64,000 nt of DNA from an uncultured beta proteobacterium (GTDB lineage Bacteria > Pseudomonadota > Gammaproteobacteria > Burkholderiales > SG8-41), in NCBI GenBank assembly GCA_903905655.1, contig CAIVHG010000035.1, positions 1-64,000 of the forward strand. The letters run 5' to 3'. Position 1 is the first letter of the stretch. Every line of letters begins with the position of its first letter. The notes under the pieces are model-generated. The model searched no databases, was not told where the DNA came from, and saw only the letters and a program-made list of their open reading frames with translations. Shown here one piece after another: positions 1 through 8,534 of the stretch. Position numbers and translations under genes: made by a program.

Positions 1-10
1 CCCTGCCGGG

Positions 11-53
11 CGCACAAAAAGAACGCCCCTGGGGGTCAAGTTCCCCAGGGGCG
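11..53 (-). terminator. Rho-independent terminator, second of two
   Basis: A perfect 11-bp stem (CGCCCCTGGGG with CCCCAGGGGCG) and an 8-nt loop occupy 24-53. On the minus strand it is followed by TTCTTTTTG. The A-run on its other side makes it weakly bidirectional. Confidence 0.65.
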
Positions 54-73
54 AAAAAACAAGCCCGTCGGGC
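54..73 (-). terminator. Rho-independent terminator, first of two
   Basis: Read on the minus strand, a short GCCC-GAC-GGGC hairpin is followed directly by TTGTTTTTT. It lies about 130 bp after the stop of the minus-strand gene that ends at 202 and is the first of two tandem terminators. Confidence 0.6.
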
Positions 74-201
74 ACGGACTTGAGGAGAACACCATGGCAA
101 GTGAGAGAGGGGACCCTAGTACTTTGTGTTGCTCCTAGCGCATTTATAAACGATGAATATTACAACGCGGTGACTGTGCCCACCGCGCAGGGGTCTCCGC
201 A

Positions 202-543
202 CTAGGCGGCCTCTAGTTCAGGCACGCAGGCTGCAATTTGAGCGCTGACCCGCACCTGCTCGCTCTGCACACGGTCGCGGAGGCGGCACAAAGCGATGTC
301 AAAAACGTATATCGCTTTGCCCAAATCCGCCATCCTCGACCGATCCGAAACTTCTCCAGCCGCAGCCAAGAGGGAAACGAGCTTTTCAAAGCACGAGATT
401 ACGTCCGTCAATCCTTTCACCGGGAAAATCAGCAGCTGGTGCGGAATACTTCGCGAACATTGCAGTGCTTCTATATAAGCGTTCAACAAAAAACAGATGA
501 CGTACTCCGAATCGGACCTTCGTATCGCGTCGACGAATTCCAT
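202..543 (-). CDS. Small hypothetical protein (113 aa)
   Basis: I do not recognise this protein. The start is set at the ATG beginning MEFVDAIRR because GGGGGAG lies 7 nt upstream; the longer ORF start has no such site. The protein is soluble, with no signal peptide or membrane segment. It looks mostly alpha-helical, with leucine-rich stretches and a charged C-terminal half. It stands alone: the neighbouring gene on its upstream side is only a fragment, and two tandem terminators follow it. A 7-bp hairpin at 166-187 sits just past its stop. Coding status rests on the ribosome site and the terminators, not on homology. Confidence 0.5.
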   Translation of the reverse strand: MEFVDAIRRSDSEYVICFLLNAYIEALQCSRSIPHQLLIFPVKGLTDVISCFEKLVSLLAAAGEVSDRSRMADLGKAIYVFDIALCRLRDRVQSEQVRVSAQIAACVPELEAA

Positions 544-681
544 CGATATTACTCCCCCGTTAGATGCAACACATGACATCATGAATCGATCATCTCCTGC
601 CGCCCGAAGCTTAACCGTTCTATGTTGCGCATAGATGAATGAACGAGTCGTGGAAATTACCAGGAACTCTGCGGTAGCTGA

Positions 682-903
682 AACAACTCGTCACAGATTC
701 GCTATCATGAGAGGCGCTCCCATCTGGCCGGCACGCCCACTTGGAGCGTCTATCCCGAGGGACGCACCGGTTGCAACCGGCAAGCGGTCGATATCCGTCT
801 TGACTATAGCTTTACGACCAAAGACCTGAGAGTCCATTCCTGCAAGGTGGAGGATTCGAAAGCCTCCGATCACCTGCCGGTGTCTGTGCTGATTGAAATA
901 TAA
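682..903 (+). pseudogene. C-terminal remnant of an endonuclease/exonuclease/phosphatase family protein
   Basis: The frame 682-903 has no plausible start. It translates to a peptide ending DYSFTTKDLRVHSCKVEDSK, then ASDHLPVSVLIEI and a stop. The order [D-Y-x-F]...[SDHLPV] near the C-terminus is the signature of the EEP (exonuclease III/DNase I-like) fold, where the Asp and His of SDH are catalytic. An in-frame TGA at 679-681 closes the frame upstream, and I find no N-terminal part with the metal-binding Asn/Glu motifs. I read it as the decayed 3' end of a lost gene. The call rests on motif memory only. Confidence 0.5.
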
Positions 904-998
904 CGCGGTTAGCAGGTCACACACTTAGCCCTGTAGTTTGCACGAAAATCCCGCACTCGCAGGTACGCCGCCAGCACGGAATTCTTTTCAAGACGCGA

Positions 999-2108
999 TC
1001 AAAACTTAACCTGAGCCCAGACGCCGATCTCGTCATACTTGCCCTGCATCGGCGCCGTCGCGCTGCCGATGGTGCCGCTGCTCGCGGTAGACAGTGCACC
1101 GCCAGTGACATCTTCGTGCTTGTAAACAAGAGCGACGTCGACGTTGGCGCGCACGTGATACGCGAGGCCGAGGTTGTAATACTTGTCCTTGTAGTTCGGA
1201 TTCAGATCCTTGCTCGGAGAGACATTGTCGTAACGTGCAAACAGGCTGGTCTTGTCGGTAATGTTATAAGAAAGCCATGTCGATGAACCGGTCGACGAGT
1301 CCGTCGGAGCGAGCAACACCTGCGTCCAGTTGGTGGTCCTGAAATATTCGACACCGAACCGCACCACCGGATCGACGTAGGCAATTACTGCATCATAGCG
1401 CTGCGCTGTATGCTGCGACGTGACGCCTTGTGTCACTTTACCCAGCTTCCCATTGTAAAGGCCTGCCGCCAGGGTCACGCCTTTCATTGGCATGTACGCG
1501 ATGCGCCCTTCAAAGTCCACACTCTTCGAGCGCGAAGGATTCTTATAGCCGTTGCCGTTTACTGCGGATACTGCGTATGTCACCATCCCGTCGGATGTGC
1601 CGCCACCCGCATGCATGCCCCAGTCGGCTGAAGTACCGAACTTGGTGCGGTCGGCCACGGTGTTTTCAACGAACCGGTACCCGTAGAGCCCCTCGACAAA
1701 CGGGATCCACGGCATGTCAGCCGCACCGGCGCGCGCAATGAAGGCATCGGAGACTTTGGCCTGCACATATGCCTTCTTGACCAGGACCTGCGTCTGGCTG
1801 TCGGCGGCGACATAGTTGAAGTCGGTGGTGAGATTAGCAGTCCACATGCTGTCGAACACATGGTCCAGTGTCAGATAAAAACGCTTCACATCTATGCCGG
1901 TTCCGCTCGGAGTGACCCCGTTTCCATTGGTCGTTTGATCGATGTTGGTGAAGTCAAAATATGCAGTGCCGCCAACCTTCGTCGATTCTGAAATGTCAAC
2001 TGCGTATGCCGCCTTCGCAGTGACGCCCCAGGCGAACGCCATCATGGCAAGCGCGACACATTTCCGCATGATCTGATTCTTCGTTGTCTTTCCGGCACAA
2101 ATTTTCAT
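999..2108 (-). CDS. Outer-membrane porin, phosphate-selective-porin-like
   Basis: A 369-residue protein with a signal peptide that carries basic residues in its n-region and ends near KAAYA. The mature part is rich in alternating aromatic and polar residues typical of a transmembrane beta-barrel. It contains blocks such as VKRFYLTLDH and KFGTSADWGMH and ends in VWAQVKF, with the terminal Phe used for outer-membrane insertion. This pattern fits the OprO/OprP-like porins that pass phosphate or other anions, though specificity cannot be read here. The start at 2108 is chosen because CAGGAG precedes it; the ORF track extends 49 codons further without support. It lies downstream of the phosphoesterase gene but has its own regulatory region with PhoB-like half-sites. 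Confidence 0.75.
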   Translation of the reverse strand: MKICAGKTTKNQIMRKCVALAMMAFAWGVTAKAAYAVDISESTKVGGTAYFDFTNIDQTTNGNGVTPSGTGIDVKRFYLTLDHVFDSMWTANLTTDFNYVAADSQTQVLVKKAYVQAKVSDAFIARAGAADMPWIPFVEGLYGYRFVENTVADRTKFGTSADWGMHAGGGTSDGMVTYAVSAVNGNGYKNPSRSKSVDFEGRIAYMPMKGVTLAAGLYNGKLGKVTQGVTSQHTAQRYDAVIAYVDPVVRFGVEYFRTTNWTQVLLAPTDSSTGSSTWLSYNITDKTSLFARYDNVSPSKDLNPNYKDKYYNLGLAYHVRANVDVALVYKHEDVTGGALSTASSGTIGSATAPMQGKYDEIGVWAQVKF

Positions 2109-2212
2109 AACGCTCCTGTTGATGTCGTATAAAGATAATTGCACTGCCTGCCATAGATAGTTCAGTGCGGTTGTGGAGCGCAGCACTGAGCTGCGCCTCG
2201 GTGTAGGAGTAT

Positions 2213-2241
2213 GGTTAACCAACATGACAGAATCATTACTG
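2213..2241 (-). promoter_or_regulatory. Putative PhoB box upstream of the porin
   Basis: On the minus strand three half-sites follow each other at exactly 11-bp steps: CAGTAAT, CTGTCAT and GTTAACC. This matches the phasing and sequence style of PhoB boxes (direct 7-mers plus 4-bp linkers, consensus CTGTCAT). It lies about 105 bp before the porin start codon. Confidence 0.5.
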
Positions 2242-2260
2242 TATTGCGACTGCAATACAG
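2239..2260. promoter_or_regulatory. Perfect inverted repeat, candidate operator
   Basis: CTGTATTGC and GCAATACAG form a perfect 9-bp inverted repeat with a 4-nt spacer. It abuts the upstream end of the PhoB-like half-sites in front of the porin. Its placement suggests a second regulator acting on the same promoter. Confidence 0.45.
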
Positions 2261-2334
2261 TTGAAGTACGTACGGAAAATCCCTAATGCGGATGTGTCGC
2301 CGCCGCGCAGATGACTCTGCTTGCTCGCTGTAGA

Positions 2335-2366
2335 GCATCGTTCATCAAACTCTCGATGAACGATGC
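2335..2366 (-). terminator. Hairpin after the phosphoesterase gene
   Basis: GCATCGTTCATC and GATGAACGATGC form a perfect 12-bp stem with an 8-nt loop, 15 bp past the phosphoesterase stop. No T-run follows on the minus strand, so it is either a factor-assisted terminator or an mRNA end-stabilising structure. Confidence 0.45.
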
Positions 2367-2381
2367 CCGCATTAACTTTTC

Positions 2382-3458
2382 TTAAGGCTTTACCGCATCC
2401 AAGTTGCTCTTGACGATCATCGGATGAATGACAAAGAGTTCAGGCTGCCGGGGATCCACGCTCACCTTCACCCAATGGACGTTGGGGCTGCCGAAAGTTT
2501 CCAGCCGCGTAAAATTGGGCACGAGTTCGCTCTGCTTCACCAGCGGCTTGTCGACCTTGAAGAAGTGCGTGTCACCATGAACGAACAACACCTGGCCTGC
2601 GTATGCCCGCGTTTCCCTGACCAGGATCGCCAGAAAATTGGAGTACCCGTCACCGGCAGGGTCCTTGCGTTCGTCCAGTTCTTCAGTCTCCGGGATATCG
2701 AACCTGGGGTCGGCCTGAACGACGATCACCATGCCTTTGGCTTTTTGCTGCTTGGCGAGCGCGAACGCTTCCATTGTCCAAGCGATGTTGGCGGCATCGC
2801 GCTCAACGTATTCTGCGTTCGTCGCCTTGCACTGATCGAGGGTGCGTGCGCTCTTGTCCGCACACTCCTTGTCGCTGTTTACTTTGTTGTTGTTCGATCC
2901 TGGCACGTTGAGCCCCACGAACACGATGCCCTTGTGCATGAATCGCGTATTCTCCACATACCTCTCTCCGAGCTTGCCCTGATGCTCGAGCGGCATCCGG
3001 CTTATGCCGAAACTGCGCGAGTCGGCGTACATGATTTTGCGCACATAAGCGAGGCGCTCGAGGCTGTCATAACCACCGTTGTTGAGGCGATGGCAGTCGG
3101 TCCACTCGTTGTCTCCGGGCACGTAGACGGCCGGCTTGCGCAGCGTGTTGAACATCTGCACGGCATTCGCATAGACATCGTCGGTGCACTTTGAGCTGCC
3201 GTCCTTGATATCGCCGTCGTAGATGGAGAAAGCGATGTCGGATGCGTTCATGTCGGCGATGACACGCGGAATTTTAGGGCCGTCGTTCGCCTTTGCGTAG
3301 GGCATGTCCCCCCACAGGCCGAAGTTGAACTGCTGCGCGCTGGCGGTGGCTGCCATGCCGATACCCGCGAGCACGGCGCAGGCGTAACCGCACCGGAGCA
3401 AGGCCGCGTAAAATTTTCGCGGGCGGACAGTAGCGACGAAATGGGATAGCGATTTCAT
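2382..3458 (-). CDS. Secreted calcineurin-like metallophosphoesterase
   Basis: A 358-residue protein with a signal peptide cleaved near ASA/QQ (about residue 41). The metallophosphoesterase motifs appear in order: GDMPYA (D51), YDGDIKDG (residues 80-87), PGDNEWTD (from P114, the GNHD-type block as GDNE), VVQADP, and VHGDTHFF near residue 297 as the GHxH-type block. These bind a dinuclear metal centre that hydrolyses phosphate esters. Its export and its place behind tonB in a receptor-exbB-exbD-tonB operon suggest it releases phosphate from an organic ester near the receptor. The start has a clear AGGAG. It is separated from tonB by a 74-bp gap. The substrate is unknown. Confidence 0.8.
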   Translation of the reverse strand: MKSLSHFVATVRPRKFYAALLRCGYACAVLAGIGMAATASAQQFNFGLWGDMPYAKANDGPKIPRVIADMNASDIAFSIYDGDIKDGSSKCTDDVYANAVQMFNTLRKPAVYVPGDNEWTDCHRLNNGGYDSLERLAYVRKIMYADSRSFGISRMPLEHQGKLGERYVENTRFMHKGIVFVGLNVPGSNNNKVNSDKECADKSARTLDQCKATNAEYVERDAANIAWTMEAFALAKQQKAKGMVIVVQADPRFDIPETEELDERKDPAGDGYSNFLAILVRETRAYAGQVLFVHGDTHFFKVDKPLVKQSELVPNFTRLETFGSPNVHWVKVSVDPRQPELFVIHPMIVKSNLDAVKP

Positions 3459-3532
3459 GGGAAAACTCCTATGCGTGTTAATTTTTCGGAGGGCACCAGC
3501 CTAGCCGTGCTGGATTACGGATTTGTGAAAGC

Positions 3533-4228
3533 TCAGCGCGAGGCGGTGAGTTCGAACACGACGGTCACCTGATAGACCTGGTCCCTGCCCTTCAGCGACT
3601 CCGGCGCCTGCGGGTATGCTGCAGTCTCGACCGCAGCGATTGCAGCGCGGTCGATAAGGCCGGCGCCGCTGGTCTGGATGATCCTCATCTGGCTCGCGAC
3701 GCCATCGCGAAAATTGAACTCCACCCGCGCCCGCCCCCGAAACCCGCTGATGCGCGCGGCCGGCGGATAGGACACGGCCGCCTGGATTGCCGCCCTCACC
3801 CTTGCCGCGAACTCGGCTTCCCTGTCGGCGCGCAGATTTGCACTGGGCGGAGGTGGCGGCGCCACCGGCGCGGGTGGTTCGGCAATCGGCGAGTCGTTGG
3901 CAACGATCGGTGCAGGTTCAGGCCGCTGCACCGGTGGCGTGGGCGGCGCCGGCACCGGTGCAGCGGCGACTACTTTCGCGACCGCCTTCGGCGGTGGCAG
4001 CGGCTGCACCTTGGGTTGGAGCTTGGGCAGGCTCTTGGGAGTATCAGACTGCGTCTGGTCCAGTGAGATCTCGACGACCGGCATCTCGGGTGCTGCCTTT
4101 GTGGACGCGTTGATGATCAGCGCTGCCGCCGCCGATACGAAGAGCGCTTCAATCGCGATCGCGCACAGCAGCGTGCGGCCGAACGACAACGTCCGCACTG
4201 GTGCGCGCACTGCGCGCTCAGTCCGCAT
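3533..4228 (-). CDS. tonB: Energy transducer TonB (dedicated copy)
   Basis: A 231-residue TonB-type protein. An N-terminal signal anchor (about residues 17-40) is followed by a long Pro/Ala/Lys-rich linker crossing the periplasm. The C-terminal domain has YPPAARISGFRGRARVEFNF and ends QVYQVTVVFELTASR, which fits the TonB C-terminal fold that contacts the receptor TonB box. Its start overlaps the end of exbD by 11 nt, so translation is coupled. The full set of receptor, ExbB, ExbD and TonB in one operon argues for a dedicated energising system and not the general one. Confidence 0.85.
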   Translation of the reverse strand: MRTERAVRAPVRTLSFGRTLLCAIAIEALFVSAAAALIINASTKAAPEMPVVEISLDQTQSDTPKSLPKLQPKVQPLPPPKAVAKVVAAAPVPAPPTPPVQRPEPAPIVANDSPIAEPPAPVAPPPPPSANLRADREAEFAARVRAAIQAAVSYPPAARISGFRGRARVEFNFRDGVASQMRIIQTSGAGLIDRAAIAAVETAAYPQAPESLKGRDQVYQVTVVFELTASR

Positions 4229-4616
4229 TGCGTGTCGCTAGTCCGATCTGGCTGATGCCGCTCTCGCGGCATGCATCCATGACGCGGGTCAGCTGCTGCA
4301 GGGACGCCGTCGCGGATCCGGCGATGGTGACCACGGTCTTGCCTGTTCCTGCAGCCAGATCGCGGAGCTTGGCGCGCAGTTCTTCCAGGCTGATGACAAT
4401 GCGGTCTACCATCAGGCTGCCGTCCTCATGAATCTCGATCATCACTTTGGTGGGCGGCAACGCCTGGCTGGTGCTGCTCGCCGGCAATTGGCCGATCAGA
4501 CCGCTGGTGGGGATCATGTTCATCGCCATCATGATAAAAAACACCAGCAGGAATAGCATGATGTCGATCATCGGCACGATCTCGATGCGCGGCTTTTTCA
4601 CTTCGAAATAGCGCAC
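4218..4616 (-). CDS. exbD: Biopolymer transporter ExbD
   Basis: A 132-residue ExbD/TolR-family protein. It has a cytoplasmic N-terminus, one membrane helix beginning VPMIDIMLFLLVFFIM that contains the conserved proton-path Asp, and a periplasmic domain. It starts at GTG 3 nt after the exbB stop, with GGGAG inside the exbB end. With ExbB it forms the proton-driven motor for TonB. Confidence 0.88.
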   Translation of the reverse strand: MRYFEVKKPRIEIVPMIDIMLFLLVFFIMMAMNMIPTSGLIGQLPASSTSQALPPTKVMIEIHEDGSLMVDRIVISLEELRAKLRDLAAGTGKTVVTIAGSATASLQQLTRVMDACRESGISQIGLATRNAD

Positions 4617-4619
4617 CGC

Positions 4620-5291
4620 TCAACTCCCAGTGCGGGCAAGCGCGATCGGAGCGTGCTGCGGCGGTGCATCGGCCCCGGATTGGGCGTAGCGATTGATCAG
4701 CATCTGCTTCAGTGTTTCCAGTTGATGCACCAGCAGGCGCACCCGGTTGTTCAGGCTGTTGAGGAACACCATGCCGACCATCGCGATCAACAGGCCGCAG
4801 GCCGTAGCGATCAGCGCCTCCGCCACGCCGCCGGTGACCTGGGTGGGAACCGAGCCCCCCTGTCCGAGGCCGGCGAAGGCGTTGAACATGCCGACGATGG
4901 TGCCGAACAGCCCCAGCAGAGGCGCCAGCGTCACCGCTGTGTCGAGCATCCACATGTAACGGTCGAGCAGCGGGATCTCGTGCATGATCGCTTCCTCCAG
5001 CCGGTCCGCCAGCACCTGCCGGTCATTGATCTCGGGATGTGCAATCGTCACCCCGAGCAGGGCCGCGTGCGGCAGGTGCCCAGCGTGATCGATTTCGGCC
5101 TGCAGCAGGTCGAAGCGCAAACGCGGCAGATCCGCCACCCTTTCATTGACGGCACGACCGCCCGCCATGACGCGATACAGGAACCAGCCGCGCTCCACGA
5201 TCACCGCCAGGGCGACCAGCAACAGCAACGCCATCAGGTAGAGGGTGCCGCCGGACGAAGCCGCGATCACGGACAAGTATTGTAAGCTCAT
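4620..5291 (-). CDS. exbB: MotA/TolQ/ExbB proton-channel protein
   Basis: A 223-residue protein with three membrane segments: one near the N-terminus (about residues 13-33) and two in the region AVTLAPLLGLFGTIVGMFNA and EALIATACGLLIAMVGMVFL, which is the conserved TolQ/ExbB core. It couples proton flow to TonB through ExbD. AGAGG lies upstream of the ATG. It lies 66 bp after the receptor gene in the same direction. Confidence 0.88.
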   Translation of the reverse strand: MSLQYLSVIAASSGGTLYLMALLLLVALAVIVERGWFLYRVMAGGRAVNERVADLPRLRFDLLQAEIDHAGHLPHAALLGVTIAHPEINDRQVLADRLEEAIMHEIPLLDRYMWMLDTAVTLAPLLGLFGTIVGMFNAFAGLGQGGSVPTQVTGGVAEALIATACGLLIAMVGMVFLNSLNNRVRLLVHQLETLKQMLINRYAQSGADAPPQHAPIALARTGS

Positions 5292-5357
5292 GTCATGCCT
5301 CTTGTGCCGTAGCTTGCAGAATAGGCAGGCCGCGCCCGCGGCCCGCCATTGTCAATC

Positions 5358-7625
5358 TCAAAACTCCGCCAGAAACGTGGCCATCATGCTGCGCGGCGGC
5401 TGCCAGGAGAAGGTGTCCCCGGCATTAGGCTGTCCGTATGCCGCGCTACCCGCGGTCTTGTTGACGGCGCTGACGGCGATGATGTCCTCGTGGTTGAAGA
5501 GATTGAACACATTGAGTTGCAGCTTAACGTTCTTTGCCCCCCAACCCAGGTTGGTGAAGCGGTAGGCGACGCTAAAATCGGCCGACGAATACGCGGCCAG
5601 CGGGTAGCCCTGATCGTCGAGCACGTACGTGCTGCCGACCCGCTTTTGCACCAGCGAACCGCTCCAGGGACCGGATTTGTAGAGCACCCCCACCGCAGTC
5701 GTATTGTCGGGCACGCCCGCAATCTGCAGCCCGCTCGCCTTCGAGGCGGCGCGGTTCAGCGAACCGTTTGCATAGAGCGAGATTCCGTTGCCGAAGGCGT
5801 AAGTCAATTGCGCTTCGACGCCCTTGTAGACCACGCCACCCTGGTTGTAGAACACAGGCTGAGAAGAACTACTCCCGGGGACCGTAGCGATCTTGTTGTC
5901 GAAATCGATGTAGTAAAGATCCGCGTCGAATGCAATCTTGTCGGACTGATGCACCACGCCCCACTGGTAATTAGTCGAAGTCTGCGGGGAAACCGACGAT
6001 GCATCCGCGTTGGAGCTCTGATAGCTGCTGATATCGGGCACCAGCATGCCCTTCGCGTACTGCATATAGGTCGACCACACGGGGCTGATGCGGTAATTGG
6101 CCGCCAGGAACGGCAGGGTTGCGCTGAAATCCTTGGAGATGTTCTGCGGGATGCGCGCCGTCTGGTTGACGCTCGCGTCGATCGTCAGATTCCAGTGCAT
6201 GTATTTGAGGCCCGGCGTCACTTTCAGAGCAGGAGTGACATTCCATTCGTACTCGATGAATGGCTGGTACTGGGTCCAGCCCGATTTCTGCTCGTATTTG
6301 ACGTTGTTGATGCTGGCATTGACGCCGGGAACGGCCGCCTGGTCATAGTTAGGCTGGTTGTTGAACAGGTTGTAATCGTAGAAGGCACGGTGAGTGAAGT
6401 TCTTCTCGACCCACGCGCCGAAGCGCACCAGGCCAGATTCGGTTTTCCGCGACGTCTTGAAGATGTCGCCCCACACCGCGTATTCATTGTTCTTGGTGCC
6501 GCCGGGCATTTGTCCAGTGACGGTAGCGCCGTTCGCAATCTTCACCGATCCGGTGCCGGTCGTGAGATCCGTCGCAGTCGTGGTGAGCGTGTTGTTGGTG
6601 TAGTTGTAGTAATAGGCGTTGTTGTCGATCCCCCATCCCGAGCCCAGGTCGCTCTGAAAACGCACGTAGTTCATCGCAGTGGACTTGGTGGCCTTGTTGT
6701 AGCCAAAATAATTGGCCTTCGTCGGGTCGATGCCCAGCGCGTAATTCTTGCCGAGCGCCTGCGCCTGAGCGAGCGTAATGCCCTTCTCGTTGTCGTTCTG
6801 CTGATACCAGTTATGGTTGATATTGAGGTTCGCCGTGATCAGCGAGCGATCGCCGACCGGCTTCTCGAACTTGAGCATCAGGTTCTGGCCCTGGATTTTG
6901 CTGTAGGTCCGATAGCCATCGCTGGTGATCTGCTGCGCGTTGATCGCCAGCGCCGCATCCCCGTAATTCTGCAGCGTGCCGGAGTCGTAGCGCGCTCCCA
7001 TCAGCTTGGTATTCCAGCTGCCGTAGGAGAAGGTCGGCGCGAAGGTTCTTTCGCGCGCCAGATCGCGCGAAAACAGGCCAATGGTTCCCCCGAAGGTCGC
7101 GGCGCCGAAATTGCTGGCCTGTCCTGGGCCGCGCTCGATTTCGACGCGGCCGATCACCGCAGCGGGAAAGTAGGCAGTGGAATGGTGCGTTGGGCCGTTG
7201 GTATCGCCAAACGGAATACCGTCGAACGTAATGTTGAATTCGCCGTCCTTGAAGCCGCGCAGCCCGTTCTTGGTTTCGCCGAGCCCCGGCCCGTTGGGAG
7301 AGATCCCCAGCGTGACACTGGGCGCGATGACGGCAATGGTGGAATAATCGCCCACCGGCGATCTGGACTCCTCGATGAAGGAGCGATTGATGATCGATTT
7401 CGGCTGAGTCGCTTCCAGGGTAGTCTGCGTGGGCGCCGCCGCAGCCGCCCGCGAGGCCGCGGCTCCGGTTGCACTTTGATTTAAAGCTGCGCCTGTCGCG
7501 CTAGTCCCCACGGTACCGAGATCGATCGCGTCTGCGGCGAACGCCTGGCTGACTGCAATGCTCAAAACTGAGGCGACTGCGACGGAATAGCGAAACCGCA
7601 CCCGCGTTGCGACTGGCTTTTTCAA
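5358..7625 (-). CDS. TonB-dependent outer-membrane receptor
   Basis: A 755-residue receptor. The signal peptide ends near QAFA/ADAID, and the mature N-terminus AIDLGTVG may be the TonB box. A plug region follows (GLRGFKDGEFNITFDGIPFG, then VEIERGPGQASNFGAATFGG), then a 22-strand-type barrel with the family C-terminus: RFTNLGWGAKNVKLQLNVFN, later SMMATFLAEF with a terminal Phe. The start is TTG with GGGAG 6 nt upstream. It heads the operon with exbB, exbD, tonB and the phosphoesterase. The ligand is unknown; the phosphoesterase and the PhoB-like site upstream suggest a phosphorus-containing compound. Confidence 0.85.
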   Translation of the reverse strand: MKKPVATRVRFRYSVAVASVLSIAVSQAFAADAIDLGTVGTSATGAALNQSATGAAASRAAAAAPTQTTLEATQPKSIINRSFIEESRSPVGDYSTIAVIAPSVTLGISPNGPGLGETKNGLRGFKDGEFNITFDGIPFGDTNGPTHHSTAYFPAAVIGRVEIERGPGQASNFGAATFGGTIGLFSRDLARERTFAPTFSYGSWNTKLMGARYDSGTLQNYGDAALAINAQQITSDGYRTYSKIQGQNLMLKFEKPVGDRSLITANLNINHNWYQQNDNEKGITLAQAQALGKNYALGIDPTKANYFGYNKATKSTAMNYVRFQSDLGSGWGIDNNAYYYNYTNNTLTTTATDLTTGTGSVKIANGATVTGQMPGGTKNNEYAVWGDIFKTSRKTESGLVRFGAWVEKNFTHRAFYDYNLFNNQPNYDQAAVPGVNASINNVKYEQKSGWTQYQPFIEYEWNVTPALKVTPGLKYMHWNLTIDASVNQTARIPQNISKDFSATLPFLAANYRISPVWSTYMQYAKGMLVPDISSYQSSNADASSVSPQTSTNYQWGVVHQSDKIAFDADLYYIDFDNKIATVPGSSSSQPVFYNQGGVVYKGVEAQLTYAFGNGISLYANGSLNRAASKASGLQIAGVPDNTTAVGVLYKSGPWSGSLVQKRVGSTYVLDDQGYPLAAYSSADFSVAYRFTNLGWGAKNVKLQLNVFNLFNHEDIIAVSAVNKTAGSAAYGQPNAGDTFSWQPPRSMMATFLAEF

Positions 7626-7672
7626 TGTTGCTCCCTGGAATGTTCTGGAAAGAGCAGTAATCTAGAGTTGCC

Positions 7673-7703
7673 GTGTTACAGGCAGGTGAACCTTTTGTGA
7701 AAA
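7673..7703 (-). promoter_or_regulatory. Putative PhoB box and promoter of the receptor operon
   Basis: On the minus strand TTTTCACAAAA, GGTTCACCTGC and CTGTAACACGG follow each other in 11-bp steps. TTCAC repeats exactly, and GTAAC stands in the third unit. A TAGATT hexamer 6 nt downstream could serve as -10. The spacing resembles PhoB-activated promoters that lack a good -35. Confidence 0.45.
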
Positions 7704-7895
7704 CATTCGGCTTGACGCGTGCGGCACGTTATGACATGTCGTCTGCAACAGAGGTAGCGCGAGCCACTCAGCGGACGTTCCGCACGACCGACAATGTGAA
7801 TTGGATTCTGGTACCATCCCCGCAATAAAGCGTACGAAGCTGTCATGCTAGAGTTTTATGTGCAACGGAATACCATCCCACTAGAGGAGCAGACG

Positions 7896-8534
7896 ATGGC
7901 TACACCCTACGGACTGACGGTGGCGGGGCTCGACTACTCAGGGGTCGCGGAAGACGAATTCGACGACTGGTACGACCTGGAGCACATCCCCGAGCGCCTG
8001 GTGATCAAGGGCGTGCTCGGCGCCGAGCGCTGGATCGGGGTGGAGAACCCGAAGCTCTCGATCGTCACCTACGACTTCGAGAGCCCCGAAGTCTCTCAAT
8101 CACCAGCCTATAGAGCGATCAGCGGGGAGCACATGACGGTGTGGTCCAAGCGCGTGGTCGCCAAATGCCAGCGCGTCTGCGGCTTCGATGCCATGCAGTT
8201 GCTGCCCGGGCAGCAGGCCGCGCCAGCCGGTGCGGGCGGCGCGCTGCTGGTCGGGCTCAATGTGCCCGAGGAAGCGGACGCCGAGTTCAACGCCTGGTGC
8301 AATGAAGAGCACATCCCGCGCCTCGCAACCGTCAAGGGCTGTCTGGCCGCGCGGCGCTTCAAGACGACCCGGGGCACGCAGCGCTATCTCAATCTCTACC
8401 ACTACACTTCGCCCGAGATCCCCACGTCAGCCGAGTGGAAGAAAGCGGGCGCCTCGCCGTGGCGGGATAAGATGGTCCCCTATTTCCGCGACCATTTGCG
8501 CTACATCCTGCGGCCTTATGTGCGGGCGCAATAA
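7896..8534 (+). CDS. Tandem dimeric alpha/beta-barrel protein (DUF4286/EthD-like)
   Basis: A 212-residue soluble protein built of two similar halves. Each half carries the motif D/AEFxxWxxxEHIPxRLxxxKG: EDEFDDWYDLEHIPERLVIK at about residues 20-40 and DAEFNAWCNEEHIPRLATVK at about 130-150, each followed by a strand such as GVLGAERW or GCLAARRF. This is the ferredoxin-like dimeric barrel of EthD/DUF4286-type proteins, which often bind or convert small organic ligands. ATG 7896 is chosen because AGAGGAG precedes it by 6 nt. The reaction is unknown. It is divergent from the receptor operon. Confidence 0.7.
   Translation: MATPYGLTVAGLDYSGVAEDEFDDWYDLEHIPERLVIKGVLGAERWIGVENPKLSIVTYDFESPEVSQSPAYRAISGEHMTVWSKRVVAKCQRVCGFDAMQLLPGQQAAPAGAGGALLVGLNVPEEADAEFNAWCNEEHIPRLATVKGCLAARRFKTTRGTQRYLNLYHYTSPEIPTSAEWKKAGASPWRDKMVPYFRDHLRYILRPYVRAQ

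Noticed and set aside
94-138. 14-codon plus-strand ORF with AGGAG upstream
   Set aside because: No downstream gene on that strand, and it lies in the trailer between a minus-strand gene and its terminators; too little to support.
5349-7484. 711-aa plus-strand ORF opposite the TonB-dependent receptor
   Set aside because: Antisense shadow of a well-supported receptor gene; low-complexity Val/Arg-rich product without signal, motif or ribosome site.
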